A DNA stretch of 64,000 nucleotides from CAINVV01 sp037140615 (lineage in GTDB: Bacteria > Bacteroidota > Bacteroidia > Bacteroidales > Prolixibacteraceae): assembly GCA_037140615.1 (NCBI GenBank), contig JBAXED010000005.1, forward strand, positions 1 through 64,000, written 5' to 3'. Below are positions 34,465 through 43,773 of the stretch, piece after piece. Position 1 is the stretch's first letter, and each line of letters opens with the position of its first letter. The notes below the pieces were generated by a model. That model worked only from the letters and a program-made list of their open reading frames with translations. It was not told where the DNA came from and searched no databases. The position numbers and the translations under genes are program-made.

Positions 34465-36858
34465 TCACGGACAATATTTAGCTATTTCCACCTTGGCGGG
34501 TTCATAACCCAACTCCAACGCTTTCCGAAAATCGACACAAGCCGCTTCCTTCTGACTTAATCCTATTTTTGCCAGAGCCCGGTTATGGTAAGCTATCCCA
34601 ACTGTTGGATTCGAATCAATGTACTTTGTGTAATCCTCGATTGCACCGGTATAATCCTTCATGGTATGTTTGACTATTGCCCTTCTGTAAAAAGCCTCTG
34701 TAAATTTAGGATTCAGCTCAAGGAATTTTGTGTAATCAGCCAATGCTCCGGCAAAGTCTGAGAGGGAGTTTTTTGCCAATGCAAGGTTGTAATAAGCATT
34801 TGAAAACGCAGGATTGATCTCCAGCGCTTTGTTGTAATCTGCAATAGAGCCATTGTAATCCTTCAGGATGTTTTTTATATACCCTCTGTCTCCATAGGCT
34901 TCACTATCTTTTGGATTGGCTTCCAAATATTTGGAGATATCGGCCAAGGCGCCTGCATAATCCTTGAGGGCATACTTTGTAACTCCTCTTTTGTAGTACA
35001 CTTCACTGTTTTTGGGATCCAGCACAATGGACTTATCAAAATCAGCTATTGCTCCAGTGTAGTCTTTTAAGGCATTTTTGATGACACCCCGACGCATGAA
35101 GAGCTCTCCCATATTTGGATTGAAACTGATTGCCATATCAAAGTCGGCAAGTGAACCGGAAAGATCGCTGACACCCATCTTGGCCAAACCCCTGTAGTAG
35201 TATGGATCTACAACTTTGGGGGCAGCTGCTGAAATATATTGATTCATTGATTCGATCGCTCCTTTGTAATCTTGCAACCCATATTTCGACAGGCCAATGT
35301 AATAATGGACTTCTGTGAGTTTGGGATTCAGTGAAAGAGTCTTGGCCAAATCTTCGAGTGCCAATTTGTACTCTTTTAACAAGCAATATGACACACCCCG
35401 ATAATGGTAAGGTTCAGCAAAAGTGGTATTCAATTCAATGATATGTGAGTAATCCTCTATCGCGGATTTGTAATCCTGAAGATTAAAGCGTGCCATGCCT
35501 CTGTCAAAAAGGGCATCTGTCCCCTGGGGATTAGTTTCCAGGTATTTGGAAAGATCTGCCAGTGCACCCTTGTAATCCAAAAGTCCCAGTTTGGTTGATC
35601 CAATTTTCGACAAGATCTCCTTGTTTTTGGGATTTGCCTGCATAGCACTGCTAAAGTCTGACATCGCATTTTTAAAGTCCCTTTGCATATACTCAAGTAA
35701 TCCCTTGATAAACAATGATTCCGCATTTTTCGGATCTTTTGCAAGAACTGCCGTGACATAGTCAGTAACCATTATGTCATAGATACTCTGCTTCGAAATG
35801 GCAAGTATATAATCTTCTGTTGCTCCTTTATAGTCATTTAATGCATATTTTGAGAAACCCCTGTTCAGATAAGGTTTCGCCTCGCCGGCAAATAATTTTA
35901 TACTTTGTGTAAAGTCATCAATGCCACCTTTATGATCTTTGAGAGTGTTTTTTACAATACCTCTGCTACAATACGCATAACTATCAAACGGATATTGTTC
36001 AATTCTTTTGGTAAAATCATCGATGGCCCCCTGGTAATCCTTTAAATAGTATTTTGCAGTTGCTCTTTTAGAAAGGATCAAGGGATTTTTAGGATCCAGC
36101 ACAATGGCTTTATCATAATCCTCTATCTCTCCTTTGAAATTTTTCATCAAAGAATTGATGTTTGCCCTGTCAAGATATATTTTAGCATTAGGGTCCAGCT
36201 CAATAACTTTTGAATAATCCTCCAGGGCACCTTGATAGTCCTTGAGGACTTCCCTTCTCACTCCCCTCTTTTTGTAACACCAAGCATCCTTTGGATCCAA
36301 TTCTATTGCTTTGGTAAAATCTTCTACGGCTCCTTTAAAATCCCCCATAGTTTCTCTTGCATATCCTCTATTGGCAATCGCATTAACATTTTTAGGATCA
36401 AGCTTAACAGCCATTTCAAAGTCTATCAATGCATCCTTGTACAATTCAAGATCCAGGTAGGATAAACCCCTTCCAACATACCCCTTAACACTCATTGAAT
36501 CGATTTGAATAAGCTTGCCATAATCAGAAGCAGCTCCACTGTAGTCTTCCAGCTCTTTTTTGCAAACAGCCCTGTTCAAAAAGCCCAATTTTGATTTTGG
36601 ATTCAGTCTAATAAGCTGATCGAAATCTGCCATAGCCTCTCGGTAAAGCCCCAAATCCATTCTAGATGCCCCTCTGTTGTTGTATGCATCCTGCAAATCG
36701 GGATTTTTTTCAATGGCTTTGGTATAGTCGGCGATGGCACCTTGATAATCTTTTTTATCAAACTTAACATTGCCACTGGCATAAAATTCTTCAGCGGTTT
36801 GAGTGTATCCGTGTAAAAAGGAGCTCAAAATCAGGAAAATGGTTAATAGTTTTTTCAT
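34465..36858 (-). CDS. Large tetratricopeptide-repeat protein, periplasmic
   Basis: 797 aa with a signal peptide (LLTIFLILSSFLHGYTQ), then about 22 TPR units of 34 residues (DYxGAIADYxKxIELDPKxx repeated) through to the end. The repeats are unusually similar to each other in sequence, suggesting recent internal duplication, with a final ACVDFRKALELGYEPAK unit. A superhelical protein-binding scaffold in the periplasm is inferred; no catalytic domain is visible. It lies just upstream (in position, same strand order) of a membrane protein gene (36904-37788) ~45 bases away, so it may be co-transcribed after that gene. Confidence 0.9.
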   Translation of the reverse strand: MKKLLTIFLILSSFLHGYTQTAEEFYASGNVKFDKKDYQGAIADYTKAIEKNPDLQDAYNNRGASRMDLGLYREAMADFDQLIRLNPKSKLGFLNRAVCKKELEDYSGAASDYGKLIQIDSMSVKGYVGRGLSYLDLELYKDALIDFEMAVKLDPKNVNAIANRGYARETMGDFKGAVEDFTKAIELDPKDAWCYKKRGVRREVLKDYQGALEDYSKVIELDPNAKIYLDRANINSLMKNFKGEIEDYDKAIVLDPKNPLILSKRATAKYYLKDYQGAIDDFTKRIEQYPFDSYAYCSRGIVKNTLKDHKGGIDDFTQSIKLFAGEAKPYLNRGFSKYALNDYKGATEDYILAISKQSIYDIMVTDYVTAVLAKDPKNAESLFIKGLLEYMQRDFKNAMSDFSSAMQANPKNKEILSKIGSTKLGLLDYKGALADLSKYLETNPQGTDALFDRGMARFNLQDYKSAIEDYSHIIELNTTFAEPYHYRGVSYCLLKEYKLALEDLAKTLSLNPKLTEVHYYIGLSKYGLQDYKGAIESMNQYISAAAPKVVDPYYYRGLAKMGVSDLSGSLADFDMAISFNPNMGELFMRRGVIKNALKDYTGAIADFDKSIVLDPKNSEVYYKRGVTKYALKDYAGALADISKYLEANPKDSEAYGDRGYIKNILKDYNGSIADYNKALEINPAFSNAYYNLALAKNSLSDFAGALADYTKFLELNPKFTEAFYRRAIVKHTMKDYTGAIEDYTKYIDSNPTVGIAYHNRALAKIGLSQKEAACVDFRKALELGYEPAKVEIAKYCP

Positions 36859-36903
36859 CGTCTTAGTTTTAGTTGGTTTAATATGTTAATAGGACAGATT
36901 ATT

Positions 36904-37788
36904 TCATGACGCAATGCGTTTTCTAGAATATCCTTCGTTTAGGAAATATAGAATCATCAAAAAAAATCCGTTGCCAAGGATAAATGAGAGGATTAACCAG
37001 AACAACTTATTTCCATTTCTTTCTTCAAAAATTTCCTTTTGTGGATTCAGCAATAGTATGGGTTGCTTTGAATCATATTTGACAGCCATCTTGATTGTCT
37101 TTTCAAAATATGGGAAAAAGGAATCATGCGGAGTTCTTTCCAGGTATCTGAAGGAATTCATGTCGAATTGGTCAAAAGCGTTCAGGCTATCTTTCCAGAA
37201 TTTCTCTTCCTTCATCAAGTGTTCAGCCCCTGAATTGAGCCTCCCAATGTTCTTGAAGTATTTTTTGGTCAGCCAGGCCTCAACTACTTTGCTACTGGTA
37301 TCTGACTGGCATTTATAAACCGGGCATGCGACGAAAATCTGAAAATCCCAACCGGCATTTATCATTTTGCAGGTAGTATAAATACTGGCGTTGGATTTAT
37401 CGATGTAATAATTCTTAAGCGTGTAATATTTCGTCTTTGGATATTGATTAAGGTGGCTTATGTCATCAAGTGCGGTGATTTTTCCGGTTGCGGTTTCCAG
37501 ATAGGATTGAGCCAATAATGAAGCTGGAATGATACAGATAGTAGCCAGGAGAACTTGCCATGAAAAACGAATCCAATTTCCTTTTGAAGGTTTAAGGAAT
37601 ATCAGGAATACCACAAAAACAGGTAGTAATGGCAATAAAAACGGCAGCCAGAAATTGGTGAAATCCTTTGAAATCGAGTCAGAAACTGGTTCCAGAATGT
37701 AGTACCAGTTCAAAAAGGAGTAAATAGCAATAAAACCTGCAAAGGTCAGAAGGAAAGGAATATATGTTGCAGAAATCTGTTTCTTCAT
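36904..37788 (-). CDS. Hypothetical membrane protein, four membrane segments
   Basis: 294 aa from the ATG at 37788 (MKKQISATYIPFLLTFAGF). Hydrophobic helices at about residues 8-28, 43-62 (LPFLLPLLPVFVVFLIF), 73-92 and 262-282 surround a soluble domain of ~165 residues, with aromatic KYYTLKNYYIDKSNASIYTT and two Cys in CPVYKCQ. No family is recognised with confidence. A -7 like TAGATTTG lies at 37822-37829 upstream. It precedes the TPR gene by 45 bases on the same strand. Confidence 0.7.
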   Translation of the reverse strand: MKKQISATYIPFLLTFAGFIAIYSFLNWYYILEPVSDSISKDFTNFWLPFLLPLLPVFVVFLIFLKPSKGNWIRFSWQVLLATICIIPASLLAQSYLETATGKITALDDISHLNQYPKTKYYTLKNYYIDKSNASIYTTCKMINAGWDFQIFVACPVYKCQSDTSSKVVEAWLTKKYFKNIGRLNSGAEHLMKEEKFWKDSLNAFDQFDMNSFRYLERTPHDSFFPYFEKTIKMAVKYDSKQPILLLNPQKEIFEERNGNKLFWLILSFILGNGFFLMILYFLNEGYSRKRIAS

Positions 37789-37910
37789 GCAATTAAATTT
37801 GGATCCAACTTTTTTCAGAACCAAATCTACAAATTATTTCATATGTATATAAGTAGTTTTTTAGAGGATTTTTGGGTTGATGGAGACAAAATATATTTCG
37901 CTAAATTTAG

Positions 37911-39980
37911 TTACACGGAACCAAAACAATGCTTATCAACCAATGAGAGTAATTCATTTCTGTTAATTGGTTTGGAGATATAGTCGTTGCATCCTGATGC
38001 CAGTGCCTTTGATCTGTCGCTTGACAAACCATAAGCTGTTTGAGCGATGATGATAACATTCTTGTTAAATTGCCGAATCTGTTTGGCAACTTCATATCCA
38101 TCCAAATCTGGCAAACCAATATCCAATAAAATCAAATCAAGATCCTTTGTCTTCCGGGATATTTCAACAGCTTTTAGCCCACTCGTCGCAATTAACACCT
38201 CATTACTGAATTTACCGGCGATCTCAACCAGGAACTGACTTGATATTTCATCGTCTTCGACAACCAGAATCTTGCGTAGTTTCGATTGATCTGTGGCGTT
38301 TTTCACCAAAGAATTTTGTTCATTATCTACAATTTCTGGCTCTTCGATATTGTAAGGTAGTGTAAAATAAAATATAGAACCCTTCCCGGGCAAACTTTCC
38401 ACCCATATTTCTCCACCAAGCATCTCAACAAATGCCTTAGATATTGACAACCCTAATCCGGCACCCTGCCGTGATTTTAAGTCAGCAATATCTGCCTGAA
38501 CAAAGCGTTCGAATATGGCCTTTTGTCTTGCAAGGGGAATCCCGATACCTGTATCTTTTACGAAAAATTTCAGTTTAGACGCACGATTGTCTGTCTCTAT
38601 CAACTCATACCCGAATTCAATTGATCCTTGTTCGCTGTATTTGATGGCGTTCTTTACCAAATTGGTAAGAATTGCAAAGAGTTTCTCCCGATCAGTAATG
38701 ATGATGGCAATCTTTGAGGGAAGCTTTTTCTGAATGGACAAATGCATCCCCTTCTTTTCGACTTCTGGTTTAAAGAATGTATAGATGTAATCGATTTGAT
38801 CGTTAATATTCGATTTTTTCAAATTAATCTTCATCAAACCTGATTCAATTTTTGAAATATCAATAATGTCATTGATGATATTCAGCATTCTGGCACCGCT
38901 CTTTTCAATGATGCTGATATACTGTTTCTGCTCATCTCCATTAAGATCAGGCAACTTTAAAAGTTCTGCAAAACCCAGAATACCATTCATGGGCGTCCGG
39001 ATTTCGTGACTCATATTGGCAAGAAATGCGGATTTAAGCCGATCACTTTCTTCGGCCTGCTCTTTTGCTTTTCTCAACTCTTCTTCGATCCTTTTTCGCT
39101 CTGCCATGTTTGAGTCGATTGAATTTCCTATGGAGCGTGACAAAAATGAAATTACCAATCCTGCGATAAGCAAAGAGAATATGTCGACAATGCCGCTATA
39201 AAATGCTGTTATGCTGTTGAAATATTTGTTGTTATAGACCTCAAAATAGTTTTCAGAAATCATGATGAGAAAAATTAAAGGCATGAGGCTTCTCATCATT
39301 CTGGCTCTTGTAGAAAGTCCAACAAAATAGCGAACAGGGTAGTTTTCCTTGCCAACAGCAATTAGAAAACCCATGGAACAAAACATGATTGCAATGGAAG
39401 TTGGCCAGGACATTGGGATTGTATTTACGTCATATAAAAACGGAACACCATATGAGTAACCTACAAAAACCGTATATCCGATTAAAAAAACTGTACTACT
39501 GAATATTGATGAATATTTTTCCCCTTTCAAGAGAAGCAGCAAAAGGGAAATACTTAAAAAGAAGAAACACAATGCTGCTAAAACGGATGTTCTCCCAACC
39601 ACAAGTCCATCCTTAAAAATATCTACCGGACCAATTTTATCAGAAAGATTCCAGACATAATCAGTCTCATGATCGACAATCATTAAAATGGCATAGACTC
39701 CAATTACTATGGCAGAACCGGTTAAGTATGAACGCCACAATCTATTTTTGTTTTTCTTGTGGATAAATGCAAGAGCTACTGCAGTAATCAGAAATAGAAT
39801 GGCAGACTCTTCATCCATCGGGATGAATTTATTCCCCAAACTGTGAATATTATTGAATCCGAAAAACCATTCAAGGAGCCCTTGCAGTCCAAGCAGCATG
39901 GTTACCAGAGCACAAACAAGAACCACGGTTTTTTGCCAAAAATCATAATTGTGCTTCCTTGAAATAGTATATTTTCCCAT
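37911..39980 (-). CDS. Hybrid sensor histidine kinase with receiver domain
   Basis: 689 aa. About eight hydrophobic segments in the first ~285 residues form a membrane sensor region of unassigned type. A short coiled coil (RIEEELRKAKEQAEESDRLK) leads into HisKA (NMSHEIRTPMNGILG, His ~322), HATPase (NLVKNAIKYS, VKDTGIGIPLARQ, GAGLGLSISKAF), and a C-terminal receiver with phospho-acceptor Asp in LILLDIGLPDLDG (~616) and Lys in CNDYISKPINRNELL. No DNA-binding output. It is transcribed after the PAS kinase with a gap of ~95 bases, and the two may form a phosphorelay (inference). Confidence 0.93.
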   Translation of the reverse strand: MGKYTISRKHNYDFWQKTVVLVCALVTMLLGLQGLLEWFFGFNNIHSLGNKFIPMDEESAILFLITAVALAFIHKKNKNRLWRSYLTGSAIVIGVYAILMIVDHETDYVWNLSDKIGPVDIFKDGLVVGRTSVLAALCFFFLSISLLLLLLKGEKYSSIFSSTVFLIGYTVFVGYSYGVPFLYDVNTIPMSWPTSIAIMFCSMGFLIAVGKENYPVRYFVGLSTRARMMRSLMPLIFLIMISENYFEVYNNKYFNSITAFYSGIVDIFSLLIAGLVISFLSRSIGNSIDSNMAERKRIEEELRKAKEQAEESDRLKSAFLANMSHEIRTPMNGILGFAELLKLPDLNGDEQKQYISIIEKSGARMLNIINDIIDISKIESGLMKINLKKSNINDQIDYIYTFFKPEVEKKGMHLSIQKKLPSKIAIIITDREKLFAILTNLVKNAIKYSEQGSIEFGYELIETDNRASKLKFFVKDTGIGIPLARQKAIFERFVQADIADLKSRQGAGLGLSISKAFVEMLGGEIWVESLPGKGSIFYFTLPYNIEEPEIVDNEQNSLVKNATDQSKLRKILVVEDDEISSQFLVEIAGKFSNEVLIATSGLKAVEISRKTKDLDLILLDIGLPDLDGYEVAKQIRQFNKNVIIIAQTAYGLSSDRSKALASGCNDYISKPINRNELLSLVDKHCFGSV

Positions 39981-40073
39981 CTTATAATTTTTTAATTTCA
40001 GATATTCGCAAGAATAGAATTATCAATATCTGATTGTATGATAGGTAAAGTCGGATGACCTGGAGATATTAGA

Positions 40074-41408
40074 CTATTTTACTGCTGGAATAGAGAAAGA
40101 AAATGTACTTCCCTTTCCTACAGTGCTTTCAACCCAAATTCTCCCACCGAGTTTTTCCACAAATTCATTGCAGAGTAACAATCCTAATCCAGTGCCCTTT
40201 TCATTTGCCGTGCCTGTAGTTGAATGGACTTCCGAAATAATGAATAGTTTTTTCAAACTATTAGTTGATATGCCAACGCCATTGTCTGAAATAGAAATTG
40301 TTATAGCTGAAGGTGTTTGCACAGCACTGATATTTATTGAACCACCGTTGTTTGTAAATTTAATTGCATTTGAAATGAGATTTCTCAGAACTGTTTTTAA
40401 CATTTCTTCATCGGCAAATACAGATAATTTGTCAGTTATAGAATAATTTATTGTGATGTTTTTTTCAATGGCAGTTGGGATGATGGTTTCCAGAATATCA
40501 TTACATAAGTCTGTAAAACTAAGATTTTGTGGCCTATAGAGAATTTTACCTTGTTGAGTTTTTGCCCACATAAGAATATCTTCCAGCAAATTGAAGGTGC
40601 TTTGTGCGGATTTATTAATATGCCCTGCCAGATTCTTAATTTCTTCAATATCGAAATCCTGAATATTTTCATTTAGTAAATTCGATAAGCCAAGAAGTCC
40701 ACTAAACGGACTTCTCAAATCGTGTCCAAGTACTGCAATGAAAAGGTCTTTGTCAGCATTGAGTTTTGCTAACTTTAAATTCTGTTGTTGAATTTTAAAT
40801 TCTACTTGCTTTTGTTCTGTAATATCTTGTGAAATTCCAGTTAAAAATAAAGGGTTACCAATATCATCAAGGATTGCTTCTCCTGCTATTGCTAAAATAA
40901 ATCGAATTGTTTTATCAGGCATTATAATTCGATATTCTATTGGCTTTTTTTCTGCAAATTCAGAAGCATTTGAAGGCAAGACAAGATATAAATCGTCTGG
41001 ATGCATCACTTTTGAAATCGCATCACCAAGAAGACCAGAGTAAGAGTTTTTATCGATTCCAAAAATATGGTACATTTCATCTGACCATATAACTTCTTTG
41101 GTTTTTAAATTCCACTTCCAGTTTCCAAGATGTGCAACCGATTGAGCCGATTTCAATTCCATTTCTGAAACTCTATATTTTTCCTCGCTTTCTTTTAATG
41201 CCAGTTCTGCCAACTTGAGTTCTTCGTTTGTCAGAATTAATTCTCCGTTCTGCATTTCCAACTCAATTTGGTGAACCTGAAGTTCGTGATTGAGTTTCAG
41301 AATATCTACTTCGGAAAGTTGTGAAGAGATTTTTGACGACTTCTTATACAATTGACCTTCTGCCTTTTGGCGAATAATTGTTGCTTTTAAGGGGTTCACT
41401 TTAACCAT
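40074..41408 (-). CDS. PAS-domain sensor histidine kinase, cytoplasmic
   Basis: 444 aa, no membrane segment. An N-terminal coiled coil (LNHELQVHQIELEMQNGEL, about residues 35-75) is followed by one PAS domain (about 85-195: LGNWKWNLKTKEVIWSDEMY, MHPDDLYLV), then HisKA with VLGHDLRSPFSGLLGLSNLL (His ~230) and HATPase (NLISNAIKFT, ISDNGVGIS, GTGLGLLLCNEFVEKLGG). The PAS may bind a cytoplasmic ligand. No regulator is encoded next to it, although a hybrid kinase follows. Confidence 0.93.
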   Translation of the reverse strand: MVKVNPLKATIIRQKAEGQLYKKSSKISSQLSEVDILKLNHELQVHQIELEMQNGELILTNEELKLAELALKESEEKYRVSEMELKSAQSVAHLGNWKWNLKTKEVIWSDEMYHIFGIDKNSYSGLLGDAISKVMHPDDLYLVLPSNASEFAEKKPIEYRIIMPDKTIRFILAIAGEAILDDIGNPLFLTGISQDITEQKQVEFKIQQQNLKLAKLNADKDLFIAVLGHDLRSPFSGLLGLSNLLNENIQDFDIEEIKNLAGHINKSAQSTFNLLEDILMWAKTQQGKILYRPQNLSFTDLCNDILETIIPTAIEKNITINYSITDKLSVFADEEMLKTVLRNLISNAIKFTNNGGSINISAVQTPSAITISISDNGVGISTNSLKKLFIISEVHSTTGTANEKGTGLGLLLCNEFVEKLGGRIWVESTVGKGSTFSFSIPAVK

Positions 41409-41582
41409 TTTTACTTATTCTGTTTCTTAAAAATTGATCATAGACATTTGGTTTGAAGATTATTAGATGTAACAATTATTAAGTGGATTTGTTCCAGTGA
41501 AGAAAAATTGCTAATTAAAATTGAAAAGGGAGTTTGCAGCATCCTTGCTTCCCCCCTGGTTTACAGGCTGCACGAAAAACCA

Positions 41583-41635
41583 CATAAAAAAAGAAAATCA
41601 GTTAACTACATTTAATTGTAACTAACTGATTTTCT
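41583..41635 (-). terminator. Intrinsic terminator of the tRNA-Gly gene
   Basis: 13-bp perfect stem (41623-41635 with 41592-41604; AGAAAATCAGTTA and its complement) with an 18-base loop, followed on the minus strand by a run of seven T. It begins at the final base of the tRNA. Confidence 0.85.
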
Positions 41636-41710
41636 GGAGCGGAAAACGAGATTCGAACTCGCGACCCTCAGCTTGGGAAGCTGATGCTCTACCGACTGAG
41701 CTACTTCCGC
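41635..41710 (-). tRNA. tRNA-Gly (anticodon CCC)
   Basis: 76 nt on the minus strand with a full cloverleaf: acceptor GCGGAAG..., D-arm TAGCTCAGTCGGTAGAGCA, anticodon stem TCAGC/GCTGA with loop TTCCCAA (anticodon CCC), T-arm GTTCGAATC and an encoded CCA end. It reads GGG codons. A consensus promoter lies at 41727-41756 and a terminator directly follows. Confidence 0.95.
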
Positions 41711-41726
41711 GATTTTAATAGAAGTG

Positions 41727-41756
41727 CAAATTTAATGTATTTTACAAGTTTATCAA
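41727..41756 (-). promoter_or_regulatory. Promoter of tRNA-Gly
   Basis: On the minus strand TTG (41754-41756) and TAAATTTG (41727-41734), 19 bases apart; the start would be ~10 bases before the tRNA 5' end. Confidence 0.6.
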
Positions 41757-41766
41757 GTTCCTTGAC

Positions 41767-43557
41767 CTACATTCTTTCCGGCACCTGAATCCCCAACAGA
41801 GAAAATCCGTTCTTGATGATTTTCCCTGCCGTTTGTGCAACAGCCAACCTGAAATCACGGATGGACAAATCCGGCTCATTCAGAATGGAATGGTCGTGGT
41901 AGAAGGAGTTGAACTCTTTGACCAGATCGTAGACATAATTGGCTACAACCGCCGGACTATGTGCCTTTCCTGCCTCTTTAATGACTTCAGGAAAGAGCGA
42001 AATGATCTTAAGCAGACTCCGTTCCTTGTCGTTGAGAATTGCCGTTTCTACTTTGCCTGGAATGGCGATTCCTGTCTCTTTTGCCTTGCGGAGGATGCTC
42101 TGAATCCTGGCATAAGTATATTGAATAAATGGACCTGTGTTTCCGTTGAAATCGATGGATTCTTCCGGATTAAAAGTCATCGTCTTTTTAGGATCGACCT
42201 TTAAGATGAAATATTTCAAGGCTCCAAGCGCCACAATATGGTAAATTTCTTCTTTCTCTGATTCGCTGTAACCCTCAAGTTTGCCCAGTTCCATGGATAC
42301 AGCTCGTGCTACATCGATCATTCCGGCTACGAGATCATCAGCATCCACCACAGTACCTTCACGCGATTTCATCCGGCCGTTTGGCAATTCAACCATTCCA
42401 TAAGAGAAATGGTAAAGGTCTTTGCCCCATTTGTAGCCAAGTTTATCAAGCAGCAGCGATAGCACTTGAAAATGGTAGATCTGCTCATTGCCTACCACAT
42501 AAATCATATGATCAATGGGATAATCACGGTAGCGCAGCTGGGCCGTACCAATGTCCTGGGTAATGTAAACAGAGGTACCATCCGAGCGAAGCAAAATCTT
42601 TTTATCGAGACCCTCCTTCTCCAAATTGGCCCACACAGAAGTATCGCTCTCCTGCTGGAAAATTCCTTCCCTGACGCCACGCAGCACTTCATCGCGGCCA
42701 ATGGTATAGGTATCAGATTCGTAATATATCTTGTCGAAATTAACGCCCAAAGTTTTGTATGTTTCGTCGAAACCGGCATAAACCCAGCCATTCATCGTTC
42801 TCCACAATTTACGGACTTCCGCATCGTTGGACTCCCATTTAAGCAGCATTTCCCGTATTTCCAGAATGCTGGGAGCCTCTTCTTTGGCCTGCTCCTCACT
42901 CCTGCCCTGTGCAACAAGCTCGGCTATTTCACGCTTGTATTGCTGATCAAATTTGACATAATACTCACCTACCAGGTGATCTCCCTTTTTGCCATTCGTT
43001 TCAGGCGTTTCGCCATTGCCAAACTTCTGCCAGGCCACCATCGATTTGCAAATATGAACACCGCGGTCATTGACAATGTTGGTTTTTACCACCTTGTTGC
43101 CATTGGCTTTCATCACCTCTGCCAACGAAAATCCAAGCAAGTTGTTGCGGATATGCCCCAGATGGAGCGGCTTGTTGGTATTGGGGGAAGAATACTCGAT
43201 CATGACCAGCTCTGACTCATCAGTGACAGGAACAAACCCGTATTTGTCATTGGCGATGGCAACATTCAACCTTTCAATCCAATAAGCATTATCAATTACC
43301 AGATTCAGAAATCCCTTCACGACATTGTAAGCAGATACTTCTTTCAGATTTAATACCAGGAATTCGCCAATCTCAGCACCTGTAGCTTCGGGAGATTTCT
43401 TAGACATCCTGAGAAATGGAAAAACCATTACTGTCTGGTCCCCCTCAAATTCACTTCGGGTAAGTTGTACCTGGACCTGTTCTGATTCTGTGGTTTGTCC
43501 GTAAAGAGTTTGGATTGCCCGGGCAACCTGATCTTTTATAATAAGTTCTATATTCAT
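41767..43557 (-). CDS. argS: Arginyl-tRNA synthetase
   Basis: 596 aa from the ATG at 43557 (MNIELIIKDQVARAIQTLYG); the frame is open 33 codons further but that part encodes repeat-derived LNFQIFKFPHFP. The N-terminal additional domain, HIGH motif PLHLGHIRNN (about 131-140), the KMSKS-equivalent NGRMKSREGTVVDADD and a C-terminal DALR anticodon-binding domain (about 490-596, ending LGIQVPERM) are complete. It charges tRNA-Arg. It is preceded by an F-type repeat in its leader and an upstream TAAATTTG at 43609-43616. Confidence 0.97.
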   Translation of the reverse strand: MNIELIIKDQVARAIQTLYGQTTESEQVQVQLTRSEFEGDQTVMVFPFLRMSKKSPEATGAEIGEFLVLNLKEVSAYNVVKGFLNLVIDNAYWIERLNVAIANDKYGFVPVTDESELVMIEYSSPNTNKPLHLGHIRNNLLGFSLAEVMKANGNKVVKTNIVNDRGVHICKSMVAWQKFGNGETPETNGKKGDHLVGEYYVKFDQQYKREIAELVAQGRSEEQAKEEAPSILEIREMLLKWESNDAEVRKLWRTMNGWVYAGFDETYKTLGVNFDKIYYESDTYTIGRDEVLRGVREGIFQQESDTSVWANLEKEGLDKKILLRSDGTSVYITQDIGTAQLRYRDYPIDHMIYVVGNEQIYHFQVLSLLLDKLGYKWGKDLYHFSYGMVELPNGRMKSREGTVVDADDLVAGMIDVARAVSMELGKLEGYSESEKEEIYHIVALGALKYFILKVDPKKTMTFNPEESIDFNGNTGPFIQYTYARIQSILRKAKETGIAIPGKVETAILNDKERSLLKIISLFPEVIKEAGKAHSPAVVANYVYDLVKEFNSFYHDHSILNEPDLSIRDFRLAVAQTAGKIIKNGFSLLGIQVPERM

Positions 43558-43565
43558 CAAATTAA

Positions 43566-43601
43566 TTGGAAAATGTGGAAATTTGAAAATTTGAAAATTA
43601 A
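43566..43601. repeat. Family F repeat in the argS leader
   Basis: GGAAAATGTGGAAATTTGAAA units; on the argS mRNA strand it reads TTTCAAATTTCCACATTTTCC, pyrimidine-rich, ending ~9 bases before the start codon. Confidence 0.65.
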
Positions 43602-43726
43602 GATGGTGCAAATTTAAGATTATCTGACCGAAATTGGTAGTTAAAAATCTGGACAAGGCAATTTGTTGGTGAATGACTTATTAAATTTCACTATATACGC
43701 ACTCTTTACCAAGCCGTAGTTATCTT

Positions 43727-43770
43727 CATTTTCACATTTCCACATTTCCCAATTTTCAAATTTCCTCATT
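43727..43770. repeat. Family F repeat after the DUF1080 gene
   Basis: TTTTCACATTTCC, ACATTTCCC and AATTTTCAAATTTCC units ending 4 bases from the stop codon of the double-DUF1080 gene; purine-rich on that mRNA. It is inverted relative to 43566-43601 across a 125-base spacer. Confidence 0.65.
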
Positions 43771-43773
43771 GAA

